The notes: generated by a model from the letters alone, not told the origin. 57,625 nucleotides of DNA from PFJX01 sp031426735 (GCA_031426735.1 JASJPK010000055.1:1-57625), one strand, 5' to 3'. Shown: positions 26,956 to 35,597, counted from the stretch's first letter. Translations and numbers: made by a program.

Positions 26956-27297
26956 ATGAAGAAAATCACCCGGGAATTTCTCCAAACGCTGCTCTGGATC
27001 ATCCTGTTCGGTGTATTGCTGGGATGGCTGTTCGCCTACTCGATCAAAAACTTTCCGGCGTTCTATTACAGCCTGAACAACACCTGCTCAACCGGTTTCA
27101 GTGACAGAAAGCTGGCGGTATTGATGAGCATCATCCCGATCGGCTTTTTCATGGCCTTGGCGGCCATCGGCGAATTGTGGCAAGTACAACTTAAATCCAG
27201 ACGGACCAAATTTCATGTCTCGAAGAAGTATCTGGTCATCTATGGCGCGGGGTCGGCGATATTGCTGTCAATTGCGGGGTATATGGTGCAGTGCTGA
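26956..27297 (+). CDS. Small membrane protein of unknown function
   Basis: A 113-residue protein with three hydrophobic segments, about residues 10-28, 53-71 and 93-110, separated by basic loops (KSRRTKFHVSKK). I do not recognise the family. It starts 5 bp after the response regulator and is very likely co-transcribed with the two-component genes. The 3' end of a second, diverged copy stands at 29007-29078, on the far side of the integron segment, so the gene was once tandemly duplicated or the insertion split a repeated locus. Confidence 0.65.
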   Translation: MKKITREFLQTLLWIILFGVLLGWLFAYSIKNFPAFYYSLNNTCSTGFSDRKLAVLMSIIPIGFFMALAAIGELWQVQLKSRRTKFHVSKKYLVIYGAGSAILLSIAGYMVQC

Positions 27298-27324
27298 AGG
27301 GGATTTGAGTTGCATCGGATTCCA

Positions 27325-27488
27325 TTGTGCAGATGGCGTTTGCCATGGAAAACGATGTACCGTTTAATCCAGTGAACATAAGAACGCTCGGTGCGCTTTG
27401 CGTAACCAAGGCGTCGAATACGATCACGAAGCTGATCCAACAACTTCACGGGAGGCGAAAGTGGTGCGGCTGTCTGACAATCTGGCAT
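27325..27488 (-). pseudogene. intI: Truncated integron integrase (intI), N-terminal end only
   Basis: On the minus strand an ATG at 27488 behind GGAG begins a protein whose first ~55 residues match the N-terminal (core-binding) region of integron integrases: PPVKLLDQLRDRIRRLGYAK, then RTERSYVHWIKRYIVFHGKR. After KRHL the similarity stops near 27325 and the frame runs into unrelated sequence and the small membrane gene. The catalytic domain with the R-H-R-Y residues is absent, so it cannot be active. Orientation, away from the cassette, is normal for an integron. Confidence 0.85.
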
Positions 27489-27573
27489 GTCGTTGTAACT
27501 CCCTGTTTTTTCATTTGAATTTATCTGGTTGTTGCCAGGATGTGCACCGCGCGGTGTACACATCACGTTAGGC
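27489..27573 (+). other. attI-like integron attachment site
   Basis: The space between intI and the first cassette ends with the core GTTAGGC (27567-27573), the usual G^TTRRRY crossover box. Before it lies the imperfect palindrome GTGCACCGCGCGGTGTACAC (27542-27561), which could serve as integrase-binding arms. This is the position of attI in an integron. Confidence 0.65.
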
Positions 27574-27592
27574 CGCAGAAGGAAACGTTTCT

Positions 27593-28087
27593 ATGGCACT
27601 TAAGCATCCAGTCCCCGACGAGCACCTGAAGCACATCGGTGACATAACTGTGTCCTTCGCTCTCTTGGAGAACTGCATCCAAACCTTGGCTCAGTCACTT
27701 CTCGGAGCGGGACAACGCCTTGGACAAGTCGTAACGGCTGAACTCTCCTTCAAAGCACTCCGCGCCATGACCGTAAGCCTGTACCTTCGGCAGAACGGTG
27801 AAGACGAACACTTAGTGGCATTTCGGGAGCTCATTCGTAGAGCGGCAGACGCAGAAGAAAAACGAAACCAGATCACCCATTCTTTATGGGCTGCCGGCGC
27901 TGAAGCTGACAGCATCACGCGCATAAAGACCACCGCAAAAGAAAGGCATGGAATTCGTTTTCATTTTGAGAACGTCACGAGCCGCCAACTTGCCGAGTTC
28001 GCCCGGGAAATCAAAGTACTCGCTAATGACGTTCAGAGCTTTTGGCGCCTACTTGTTCAATCAGGAAAGGCCAATGCCAGCCTTTGA
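27593..28087 (+). CDS. Gene-cassette protein with HEPN-like RNxxxH motif
   Basis: A 164-residue, mostly helical protein encoded by an integron cassette: the GTTAGGC core lies 20 bp before the start and the attC begins 9 bp after the stop; AAGGAAA is the ribosome site. No family is recognised with certainty. It contains RNQITH (R91, N92, H96), the R-N-x3-H pattern that marks the active site of HEPN ribonucleases, on a predicted helix, preceded by a long helix (LVAFRELIRRAADAEEKR). Many HEPN proteins are RNA-cutting toxins or defence effectors. With the motif alone the assignment is tentative. Codon use is less GC-rich than that of core genes, as expected of a mobile cassette. Confidence 0.65.
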   Translation: MALKHPVPDEHLKHIGDITVSFALLENCIQTLAQSLLGAGQRLGQVVTAELSFKALRAMTVSLYLRQNGEDEHLVAFRELIRRAADAEEKRNQITHSLWAAGAEADSITRIKTTAKERHGIRFHFENVTSRQLAEFAREIKVLANDVQSFWRLLVQSGKANASL

Positions 28088-28095
28088 AATCTGCG

Positions 28096-28157
28096 GCCTA
28101 ACCCTGCGTTCGAGGGGACGCTCCGCCTATCGGCGGCGCGCCCCTCAACTTGAACGT
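28096..28157 (+). other. attC site of the cassette, interrupted near its 3' core
   Basis: Starts with the core GCCTAAC (28096-28102). The inner arms CGTTCGAGGGG and CCCCTCAACTTGAACG pair with the extrahelical bases usual for attC, around a GCTCCGCC/TATC/GGCGGCG hairpin. The expected closing core GTTAGGC is broken after ...AACGT, exactly where a group II intron begins. Confidence 0.85.
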
Positions 28158-28430
28158 GTGCGCCGGGCATGGCGCGTTACTTCATAGGTGAAAGTCCTAT
28201 GACCAGGTTTGCAGAGCCGAAGGCAAGGAAAAGGGCAAGGGCGTCGTCGCGAGGCGGGGTCTGAAGGAAGCCCAATCCGAAACGGCGGGGCGATGAACAA
28301 AAGCCGGATATGAGGCGTGATGCATCCGGGACGAGCGGGCACGTGACCGCGAAGTCCTCCATCTGCGACTGGGGTGCATTTTGTAAATCCGGCGTCTATG
28401 CCGCGAAGGTAACGTGTCTTACCCCGGGAG
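28158..28430 (+). mobile_element. Group IIC intron, 5' part only, inserted in attC
   Basis: The 5' end GTGCGCCGGGCATGG has the GUGYG start of group II introns; AGGTGAAAGTCC, CGAGGCGGGGTCTGAAGG, CATCCGGGACGAGCGGGCA and CGCGAAGTCC are conserved domain I blocks of bacterial class C introns. The similarity stops near TTACCCCGGGAG (about 28430), where a MITE-like repeat begins. Domains IV-VI and the reverse transcriptase gene are missing, so it is a dead fragment. Class C introns of the attC subgroup are known to use attC sites as targets, which fits this position. Confidence 0.85.
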
Positions 28431-28474
28431 CCCGCGTAGGGCGTATATGGACTCCTCCCGATAAACAAGCGCAA

Positions 28475-28586
28475 CCCGCGTAGGGCGCAATAACCGAAGG
28501 GCATTGCGCCGTATGTTTTTGCGTGCACGGGATGGTGCAATGCGCTGCACTTATTGCACCCTACGGTTTGGCATCCAGATCAAAAG
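28475..28586. repeat. MITE-like repeat, copy A
   Basis: About 112 bp, over 90% identical to copy B at 28879-28990 and in the same orientation. The ends are inverted (GTAGGGCGCAATAA against TTATTGCACCCTAC) and an inner hairpin GGCGCAAT/ATTGCGCC is present. A further fragment, GAGCCCGCGTAGGGCG, lies at 28428-28443 at the intron junction. Confidence 0.85.
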
Positions 28587-28621
28587 CGTCAGCTTCACAG
28601 GTTGAAGAAATCACAGGTGCT

Positions 28622-28873
28622 GCGTCGGAGCTCAGGGCCTCGTCATCGGACCTCGAAGCTGCGATAGCGGACCTCGAAGCTTCGGCGTCGGAGTCCAGAG
28701 CTTCGGCGCCGCACCTGATCGGTGCTATGTCGCACCCCAAAGGTCCGGTGCCGCACCCCAAAGCTCCGATGCCGGACCTCGAAGCTCCGATTCCGCACCC
28801 CAAAAGTCCGGTGACGCACCCCAAAAGTCCGATGCCGGACCTCGGAAATCCCGTGTCGCTGTGCCGGACCGGC
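28622..28873. repeat. Minisatellite: 12 tandem 21-bp units
   Basis: Twelve contiguous 21-bp units with consensus close to ATGCCGCACCCCAAAGCTCCG; alternate units carry GGACCTCGAAG in the middle. Since 21 is a multiple of three, each strand can be read as seven-residue repeats (plus: xPHPKAP / xPDLEAP; minus: VRHRTFG), so frames stay open on both strands. No start with a good ribosome site precedes it. The array lies exactly between the two MITE-like copies. Confidence 0.9.
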
Positions 28874-28878
28874 AAGAG

Positions 28879-28990
28879 CCCGCGTAGGGCGCAATAACCG
28901 AAAGGCATTGCGCCGTATGTTTTTGCGTGCACGAGATGGTGCAATGCGCTGCACTTATTGCACCCTACGGTTATGGCTTCCAAATCAAAG
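28879..28990. repeat. MITE-like repeat, copy B
   Basis: Direct repeat of 28475-28586, with the same inverted ends and inner hairpin. It ends 16 bp before the stump of the small membrane gene. Together copies A and B bracket the minisatellite. Confidence 0.85.
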
Positions 28991-29006
28991 GGGTCAAAAT
29001 CAAAGC

Positions 29007-29078
29007 AAAATCAAGGTCATCTATGGCGTCGGGTCGGTGCTATTGCTGCTGATCGCGTTTTATATGATTCGGCGCTGA
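29007..29078 (+). pseudogene. 3' stump of a second copy of the small membrane gene
   Basis: Reads KVIYGVGSVLLLLIAFYM to a TGA at 29076-29078, aligning with the last 23 residues of the gene at 26956-27297 (LVIYGAGSAILLSIAGYM) with clear DNA similarity (ATCTATGGCG, GGGTCGG, CTATTGCTG). The 5' part is missing. It lies beyond the integron segment. Confidence 0.8.
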
Positions 29079-29109
29079 ATTCGCGATGTTTCCGTCGCTG
29101 ATCGGCGCC

Positions 29110-30879
29110 TCAGAACGGCCACACCAGCGGCGCGATCAGCACGGTCAGGATGCCGGTCAGCAAGGTCAGCGGCACGCCCATGCGCAGATAATCGCCGAAG
29201 CTGTAGCCGCCGGGCCCCATGACCATCAGATTGGTCTGATAGCCGATCGGCGTGGCGAAGCTGGCCGAGGCGGCTTTCATGATCACGATGGCGAACGGGA
29301 TGACGCTGGCATCCAGCCGCGCGGCTGCGGCCAAGGCGATGGGGAACATCAGCACCGCAGCGGCGTTGTTGGTAATCAGGTTGGTGAACAACGAAGTCGT
29401 CAGAAAAACCAGTGCCAGCGTTGCCCAAGGATTGTCACCGGCGAGGTCGACCAGACCGCCGGCGACAAAGCCTGCGGCGCCGGATTTTTCCAGTGCGATG
29501 CCGATGCCAAACGATGCGGCGATTACCAGCAATACCTGCCAGTCGACAGCGCGTCGGGCGGCGCCGGCCGAGGTGCAGCGGCCGATCAGCATCAGTCCGG
29601 CGGCCAGCATCGCCGCCTGCAGCATGCTCAGCCAGCCGAATGCGGCCAGCGCAACCATGCCGGCCATGATCGCAACCGCGATGCCGGCGCGTTCGTGGCG
29701 CGGCGGCGTCGAGTTGTCGAGCCGGCTGACCAGCAGAAAGTCGCGTGTGTTGCGATAGCGCTCAAGAAAACTCGGGTGCGTTTCCATCAGCAGCGTGTCG
29801 CCGGGACGCGGCACGATGTCGCCGATCTTGCGCTGGATGCGTTCGCCGTTGCGCGCCACGGCAATGATCGCGGCCTGGTACAGGGTGCGGAAGCGCCCTT
29901 CGCGGATACTTTTGCCGAGCAGCGGAAAGCTTTCCGATACCACCGCTTCGACCAGGCAACGCTGGTGGCGCGGTGATTGCAGCTTGAATACTTGATCGGT
30001 GGCAGGTTTCAGGCCGCGTACCTTCTGCAGGTCGAGCACTGAATCGACCACGCCGGCGAACAGCAGCCGGTCGCCGCCGCGCAAGGTTTGATGCGGCGAT
30101 ACGGCCGGCATCATCTGGCCATCCCGGTCCAGTTCCACCAGATACATGCCGGGCAACTGGCGCAGGCCGGCTTCTTCGATGGTTTTGCCTTCCAGCGGGC
30201 TGTGCGCCTCGACCAGCATTTCCACGGTGTACTCGCGCGCATCCTGCATCTGGCTGAGCAAAGAACTGCGCTCCGGCAACAACTTCCTGCCGAACAGCAT
30301 GGTCACTCCGATGGTCAGCAGCAAGGTCGGCAATCCGACCCAGGCGATCTCGAACAGACCCAGGCCAGGCTGGTCGGCCTGCTTGGTCAGCAGGCCGTTG
30401 ACCACCAGATTGGTGCTGGTGCCGATCAGCGTGCAGGTGCCGCCGGCGATGGCGGCATAACTCAGCGGCAACATCAGCTTCGAGGCCGCGATGCCGTGTC
30501 GCTTGGCCCAGTCCTGCACCGCCGGGATGAACATCGCTACCACCGGCGTGTTGTTGAGGAAGGCGCTCAGCGCGGCGACCGGCGCCATCATTCGCAACTG
30601 GGCATGTGCCACCGAGCGCGGCCGCCCCAGAAGCGACTGCGATACCCAGGCCGTGCCGCCGGTTTCCTGCAAGCCGGAAACCACCACATACAACACTGCG
30701 ACGGTCACCATGCCTTCGTTGGACAAGCCGGACAGCGCTTCCGCCGGACTCAACACACCGCTCAACAGCAAAATCGTCAGGCCGCCCAGCATCACCATGT
30801 CGGCTGGATAGCGATTGCTGGCCAGCAGGCCAATGCACAGCGCGACGACGGCAAGCGTAAGCCAGGCTTCCCAAACCAT
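29110..30879 (-). CDS. SLC13-type permease with two RCK_C (TrkA-C) domains
   Basis: A 589-residue membrane protein. About five to six membrane segments lead to FLNNTPVVAMFIPAV (about residues 107-121) and CTLIGTSTNLVVNGLL (about 154-169), the anion/Na-binding loop pattern of the SLC13/CitT family; a cytoplasmic insert (about 205-390) holds two TrkA-C domains (for example VEMLVEAHSPLEGKTIEEA); a second membrane half follows with FTNLITNNAAAVLMFPIAL. Family members move sulfate, dicarboxylates or similar anions. In a sulfur oxidiser sulfate is a reasonable guess but the substrate cannot be read from the sequence. It diverges from rlhA. Confidence 0.88.
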   Translation of the reverse strand: MVWEAWLTLAVVALCIGLLASNRYPADMVMLGGLTILLLSGVLSPAEALSGLSNEGMVTVAVLYVVVSGLQETGGTAWVSQSLLGRPRSVAHAQLRMMAPVAALSAFLNNTPVVAMFIPAVQDWAKRHGIAASKLMLPLSYAAIAGGTCTLIGTSTNLVVNGLLTKQADQPGLGLFEIAWVGLPTLLLTIGVTMLFGRKLLPERSSLLSQMQDAREYTVEMLVEAHSPLEGKTIEEAGLRQLPGMYLVELDRDGQMMPAVSPHQTLRGGDRLLFAGVVDSVLDLQKVRGLKPATDQVFKLQSPRHQRCLVEAVVSESFPLLGKSIREGRFRTLYQAAIIAVARNGERIQRKIGDIVPRPGDTLLMETHPSFLERYRNTRDFLLVSRLDNSTPPRHERAGIAVAIMAGMVALAAFGWLSMLQAAMLAAGLMLIGRCTSAGAARRAVDWQVLLVIAASFGIGIALEKSGAAGFVAGGLVDLAGDNPWATLALVFLTTSLFTNLITNNAAAVLMFPIALAAAARLDASVIPFAIVIMKAASASFATPIGYQTNLMVMGPGGYSFGDYLRMGVPLTLLTGILTVLIAPLVWPF

Positions 30880-31007
30880 GATCGGGGTCCAGTGGTTGCG
30901 ATGAACGCCGAATTATGTGCCTGCATAGCCGACCTCGCTTCGACCGCGAAGGGTTAAAACAAAGTGGAGTCGATTTTCGGGATGTGTCCAGGGCGATAAT
31001 CCGCACC

Positions 31008-32972
31008 ATGCAAAATCATCAACTTGAACTTCTCGCGCCGGCGCGCGATGCCGACATTGGCATTGAAGCCGTCAATCACGGCGCCGATGCGGTGTATATC
31101 GGCGGGCCGTCGTTCGGCGCGCGCAGCAGCGCGGACAACAGCGTGGCCGATATCGCGCGGCTGGTGAAGCATGCGCACCGCTTCAATGCGCGCATCTTCG
31201 CGACGCTCAACACCATCCTGCGCGACGACGAACTGGAAGCGGCGCGCAAGCTGGTCTGGGCTTTGTACAACGCCGGCGTCGATGCGCTGATCATTCAGGA
31301 CATGGGGCTGCTGGAACTCGATTTGCCGCGCATCCAGTTGCATGCCAGCACGCAGACCGACATCCGCACGCCGCAGAAGGCGCGCTTTCTGGAGGACGTC
31401 GGCCTGTCGCAACTGGTGCTGGCGCGCGAACTGACGCTGGACCAGATCGCCGCGATCCGCGCCGAGACCAGCGCTACGCTGGAGTTCTTCGTGCATGGCG
31501 CGTTGTGCGTTGCCTATAGCGGTCAGTGCTACATCAGCCATGCGCATACCGGGCGCAGCGCGAATCGCGGCGATTGCAGCCAGGCCTGCCGGCTGCCGTA
31601 TCAGGTGGCCGATGCCAAGGGTCGCATCGTGGCGCACGACAAGCATGTGCTGTCGCTGAAGGACAACAACCAGAGCGACAACCTGGAAGCACTGATCGAC
31701 GCCGGCATCCGCAGTTTCAAGATCGAGGGCCGCTACAAGGACATGGGCTACGTGAAGAACATCACCGCCCATTACCGCCGGCTGCTCGACGACATTCTGG
31801 AACAACGCCCCGAGCTGGCGCGCGCGTCCAGCGGCCAGTGCAGTTTCACCTTCACGCCGGACCCTGATCTGAACTTCAACCGCGGTTCCACCGATTACTT
31901 CGTGCAAGGCCGCAAACCCGACATCGGCGCCTTCGACAGCCCGAAGAACCCGGGCCAGCCGATCGGCTTCGTGTTGAACGTGGGGCCGGACTGGGTCGAG
32001 ATCGAGACCGACGGGGCGGCCGACTTCGCGTTGAACAACGGTGACGGCCTCTGCTACTACGACTTGCAGAAAGATCTGGTCGGCCTGGCGATCAATACCG
32101 CCGTTGCGGTCGGCAAGCTGAAGGGCGGCAAGCAGCGCTGGCGCGTACAGCCGAACGACCCCATCGCCGAATTGAAGGACCTGCGCGCCGGCGTCGAGGT
32201 CAATCGCAACCGCGACATGAGCTGGCTGCGCACGCTGGACAAGAAATCGAGCGAGCGCCGCATCGGCATCTGGCTGAATCTGGACGAGACTGAGACGGGC
32301 CTGGTGCTGACCCTGACCGATGAAGACGGCCACTGCGCGCGCGCCAAAACGGACCTCGCGAAAGAAACCGCCAAGGATGCCGACCGTGCCGAGGCCGGCT
32401 TGCGCGAAAACCTGGCCAAGCTGGGCGCGACGATCTTTCAGCCGCTCGCCATCGTTCTCAATCTGTCGCAGCCCTGGTTCGTGCCCGCGTCGACGATCAA
32501 CGCCTTGCGCCGCGACGCGGTGGCGGCGCTGGAATCGGTGCGCGACAAGGCGTTCGCACGCTTGCCGCGCGCTGCCGCCAAGCCGGCGACCTATCCGGAG
32601 GACAGCCTCAGCTACCTGGGCAACGTGTTCAACAGCCGCGCGCGCGATTTCTACGCTCGGCACGGCGTCAAGCTGATCGCCGCCGCCTACGAAAGCCACG
32701 AGGAGGAGGGCGAGGTGTCGCTGATGATCACCAAGCACTGCGTGCGTTATTCGCTCAGCCTGTGTCCGAAACAGACCATCGGCGTTACCGGCGTGCACGG
32801 CAGCGTGCGCGCCGAGCCACTCAGCCTGATCAACGGCAGCGAAAAGCTGACCCTGCGCTTCGACTGCAAGGCCTGCGAGATGCACGTGGTCGGCAAGATC
32901 AAGCGCGCGGTGCTCGGCCAGCGTGCGCAAGAGGCCAAGACGATGCCGATACGGTTCTATCGGACGCGATAA
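31008..32972 (+). CDS. rlhA: U32 peptidase-like hydroxylase RlhA
   Basis: A 654-residue protein starting at the ATG at 31008 (MQNHQLELLAPA). It has the peptidase U32 core with HGALCVAYSGQCYIS and the cluster cysteines in RSANRGDCSQACRLPY, then SLKDNNQSDNLEALIDAGI, and the extra DUF3656 C-terminal region. The long form (~650 residues) matches E. coli RlhA (YdcP), which hydroxylates C2501 of 23S rRNA; the shorter paralogue TrhP (~450 residues) acts on tRNA. An iron-sulfur cluster bound by the cysteines is expected. A single-gene unit divergent from the SLC13 permease. Confidence 0.85.
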   Translation: MQNHQLELLAPARDADIGIEAVNHGADAVYIGGPSFGARSSADNSVADIARLVKHAHRFNARIFATLNTILRDDELEAARKLVWALYNAGVDALIIQDMGLLELDLPRIQLHASTQTDIRTPQKARFLEDVGLSQLVLARELTLDQIAAIRAETSATLEFFVHGALCVAYSGQCYISHAHTGRSANRGDCSQACRLPYQVADAKGRIVAHDKHVLSLKDNNQSDNLEALIDAGIRSFKIEGRYKDMGYVKNITAHYRRLLDDILEQRPELARASSGQCSFTFTPDPDLNFNRGSTDYFVQGRKPDIGAFDSPKNPGQPIGFVLNVGPDWVEIETDGAADFALNNGDGLCYYDLQKDLVGLAINTAVAVGKLKGGKQRWRVQPNDPIAELKDLRAGVEVNRNRDMSWLRTLDKKSSERRIGIWLNLDETETGLVLTLTDEDGHCARAKTDLAKETAKDADRAEAGLRENLAKLGATIFQPLAIVLNLSQPWFVPASTINALRRDAVAALESVRDKAFARLPRAAAKPATYPEDSLSYLGNVFNSRARDFYARHGVKLIAAAYESHEEEGEVSLMITKHCVRYSLSLCPKQTIGVTGVHGSVRAEPLSLINGSEKLTLRFDCKACEMHVVGKIKRAVLGQRAQEAKTMPIRFYRTR

Positions 32973-33065
32973 CCCAGGCGTAGCCGCAATTCCCGGCATT
33001 TCACATTTCCGCGCGCAGCGATTACGCTTGCCCTCGTTTGACACAAAAATAACTGGATGCTCACC

Positions 33066-35597
33066 ATGAATCAGAAGAACAGCAATCTGAAACCTTTGCG
33101 TTCCAGCAAGCCGACCGCCGAGCTGTATGAAGTGCCGCGTCTGGGCATGGACCCGGAATCGCTGGCGCTGGATATTCGCCGCTATTTCGGCAACTTCCTC
33201 GGCCGCGACAAACATTGCCGTTCCACCCACTATCCGTATCAGGCGCTTTCCCTGGCGCTGCGCGACCGCTTGATGGAGCGCTGGAAACGCACCCGCTACG
33301 CCTACGAGGAACAGGACGCCAAGCACGCCTACTACCTGTCGCTCGAATTCCTGATGGGGCGCACGATGGGCAACGCGCTGCTCAACCTGGGCCTCGGCGA
33401 AAACATCGAGCCGACGTTGCATCGGCTCGGTCTCGATCTGGAGGAAATGATCGACGTCGAGCACGACGCCGGCCTCGGCAACGGCGGTCTCGGCCGTCTC
33501 GCCGCCTGTTTCCTGGATAGCTGCGCCAGCCTGCAATTGCCGGTGATGGGCTACGGCATCCGCTACGAGTACGGCATGTTCCGCCAGCATGTCGAGAACT
33601 GCCGCCAGATCGAGGAGCCCGATCACTGGCTGCGCGACGGCAATCCGTGGGAAGTGGAACGGCCGGAGCACACGCGGCGCGTGCAGTACTACGGCCGCAT
33701 CGAACATTTCCGCGATGCCAATGGCCGTCAGCATGCGCGCTGGGTCGATAGCCACGACGTACTGGCGGTGCCCTACGACACGCCGATTCCCGGCTACAAG
33801 AACGACACCGTCAACGTGCTGCGCCTGTGGAGCGCGTCGGCAACCGACGAATTCGATCTGGGCGAATTCAACGCCGGTTCCTACACCGAATCGGTGGCTT
33901 CGAAGAACGCGGCCGAGAACATCACGATGGTGTTGTATCCGAACGACGCCAGCGAGAACGGCAAGGCGCTACGCCTGCGCCAGCAATACTTCCTCGCCTC
34001 GGCCAGTCTGCAAGATGTGATGGAAGGCTGGGAGCGTCGCCACGGCCGCGATTTCAGCCAGTTCTCAGCGAAGAACTGCTTCCAGTTGAACGATACCCAC
34101 CCGACCTGCGCGGTGCCGGAACTGATGCGTCTGTTGATGGACGAGTACGGCCTGGAATGGGTCGACGCGTGGGAAATCACGCGCCAGACCATGGCCTACA
34201 CCAACCACACGCTATTGCCTGAAGCGCTGGAAAAATGGTCGGTGCGCCTGTTCGGCCAGTTGCTGCCGCGCCTGATGGAAATCGTCTATGAAATCAACGC
34301 CCGCTTCCTGACCGAAGTCGCGCGGCGTTGGCCCGGCGACAAGGATCGCCTGGCGCGCATGTCGCTGATCGAGGAAGGCGCCGAGCCGCAAGTGCGCATG
34401 GCTTACCTGGCCATCGTCGGCTGTTATTCGGTCAACGGCGTCGCGCAACTGCATTCCGATCTGCTGCAGGAAGGCCTGTTCCGCGATTTCTTCGAACTGT
34501 GGCCGGAGAAGTTCAACAACAAGACCAACGGCGTCACCCAGCGCCGCTGGATGGTCGCCGCCAACCCGGGCTTGGCGCGACTGATCAGCGAAACCCTGGG
34601 CAGCGAGCGCTGGATTTCGCAACTCGACCAACTGCAAGGCCTCGCCAGGCACGCCGACGATGCCGCCTTCCGCGCGCGCTGGGATGCGGTCAAACACGCC
34701 AACAAAGCGCGTCTGGCCGAACTGGTGCGACGCGATTGCGGCGTCGTCTTCCACCCGGAAGCGCTGTTCGACGTACAGGTCAAACGCATCCACGAATACA
34801 AGCGGCAACTGCTCAACATCCTGCATGTCATCCATCTTTACGCGCGCCTGAAAAACGGCGAAGACGCCGACTGGACGCCGCGTTGCGTGCTGATCGGCGG
34901 TAAGGCCGCGCCGGGCTATTTCATGGCCAAGCGGATCATCACGCTGATCTGCAAGGTGGCGGAAATGGTCAATGGCGACCCGGAAGTCGGCGCTCGCCTG
35001 AAGGTCGCGTTCCTGCCCAATTACCGGGTTTCCGCGATGGAAATCATCGCGCCCGGCACCGACCTGTCCGAGCAGATTTCCACTGCCGGCAAGGAAGCCT
35101 CCGGCACCGGCAACATGAAGTTCATGATGAACGGCGCGGCCACCATAGGCACGCTGGACGGCGCCAACATCGAGATTCGCGAAGAAGTGATGAAGATCGG
35201 CAGTGCCGAGAATTTCTTCCTGTTCGGCCTCACCGCCGACGAAGTCGAGCAGACGCGCGGCCACTATGACCCGAACGCGCTGATCGAAGCCGACCCCGAT
35301 CTGAAACGGGTGTTGAGCCTGCTCGAATCCGGCCACTTCAACCATTTCGAACCGGGCCTGTTCGACCCGATCATCCATGCCATTCGCAGCGCCAGCGATC
35401 CGTGGCTGGTCGCGGCCGACTTCCGCGCCTTCGTCGATGCCCAGGAACAGGTGGCCGCCGCCTACCGCGATCGCGAGCGCTGGCTGCGCATGAGCATCGT
35501 CAACACCGCCGCCAGCGGCAAGTTCTCGACCGACCGCACGATGATGGAATACAACGCGGAGATCTGGAAGCTGACGCCGGTAGCGTCCGGGCGCTGA
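33066..35597 (+). CDS. glgP: Glycogen/maltodextrin phosphorylase
   Basis: An 843-residue GT35 phosphorylase that releases glucose 1-phosphate from alpha-1,4-glucans. Family landmarks are YYLSLEFLMGRTMGNALLNL, GLGNGGLGRLAACFLDS, NDTHPTCAVPELMR, QVKRIHEYKRQLLN and the PLP-lysine motif EASGTGNMKFMMNG with K685. The full family length is present. The start at 33066 has GGA nine bases upstream; an in-frame ATG at 33057 is an alternative. A strong terminator follows at 35729. No other glycogen genes are in the window. Confidence 0.96.
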   Translation: MNQKNSNLKPLRSSKPTAELYEVPRLGMDPESLALDIRRYFGNFLGRDKHCRSTHYPYQALSLALRDRLMERWKRTRYAYEEQDAKHAYYLSLEFLMGRTMGNALLNLGLGENIEPTLHRLGLDLEEMIDVEHDAGLGNGGLGRLAACFLDSCASLQLPVMGYGIRYEYGMFRQHVENCRQIEEPDHWLRDGNPWEVERPEHTRRVQYYGRIEHFRDANGRQHARWVDSHDVLAVPYDTPIPGYKNDTVNVLRLWSASATDEFDLGEFNAGSYTESVASKNAAENITMVLYPNDASENGKALRLRQQYFLASASLQDVMEGWERRHGRDFSQFSAKNCFQLNDTHPTCAVPELMRLLMDEYGLEWVDAWEITRQTMAYTNHTLLPEALEKWSVRLFGQLLPRLMEIVYEINARFLTEVARRWPGDKDRLARMSLIEEGAEPQVRMAYLAIVGCYSVNGVAQLHSDLLQEGLFRDFFELWPEKFNNKTNGVTQRRWMVAANPGLARLISETLGSERWISQLDQLQGLARHADDAAFRARWDAVKHANKARLAELVRRDCGVVFHPEALFDVQVKRIHEYKRQLLNILHVIHLYARLKNGEDADWTPRCVLIGGKAAPGYFMAKRIITLICKVAEMVNGDPEVGARLKVAFLPNYRVSAMEIIAPGTDLSEQISTAGKEASGTGNMKFMMNGAATIGTLDGANIEIREEVMKIGSAENFFLFGLTADEVEQTRGHYDPNALIEADPDLKRVLSLLESGHFNHFEPGLFDPIIHAIRSASDPWLVAADFRAFVDAQEQVAAAYRDRERWLRMSIVNTAASGKFSTDRTMMEYNAEIWKLTPVASGR

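Noticed and set aside
28622..28873. Possible CRISPR array
   Set aside because: The 21-bp units touch each other with no unique spacers and no cas genes are present.
28523..28897. 125-codon plus-strand frame with heptapeptide repeats
   Set aside because: The repeats come from the 21-bp minisatellite, whose length is a multiple of three; no ribosome site and no known homologue. Kept as a repeat, not as a gene.
30954..33755. Open frame of 933 codons on the minus strand
   Set aside because: Antisense to rlhA and the start of glgP, both with clear family motifs; long antisense frames are expected at this GC content and the translation has no protein-like content.
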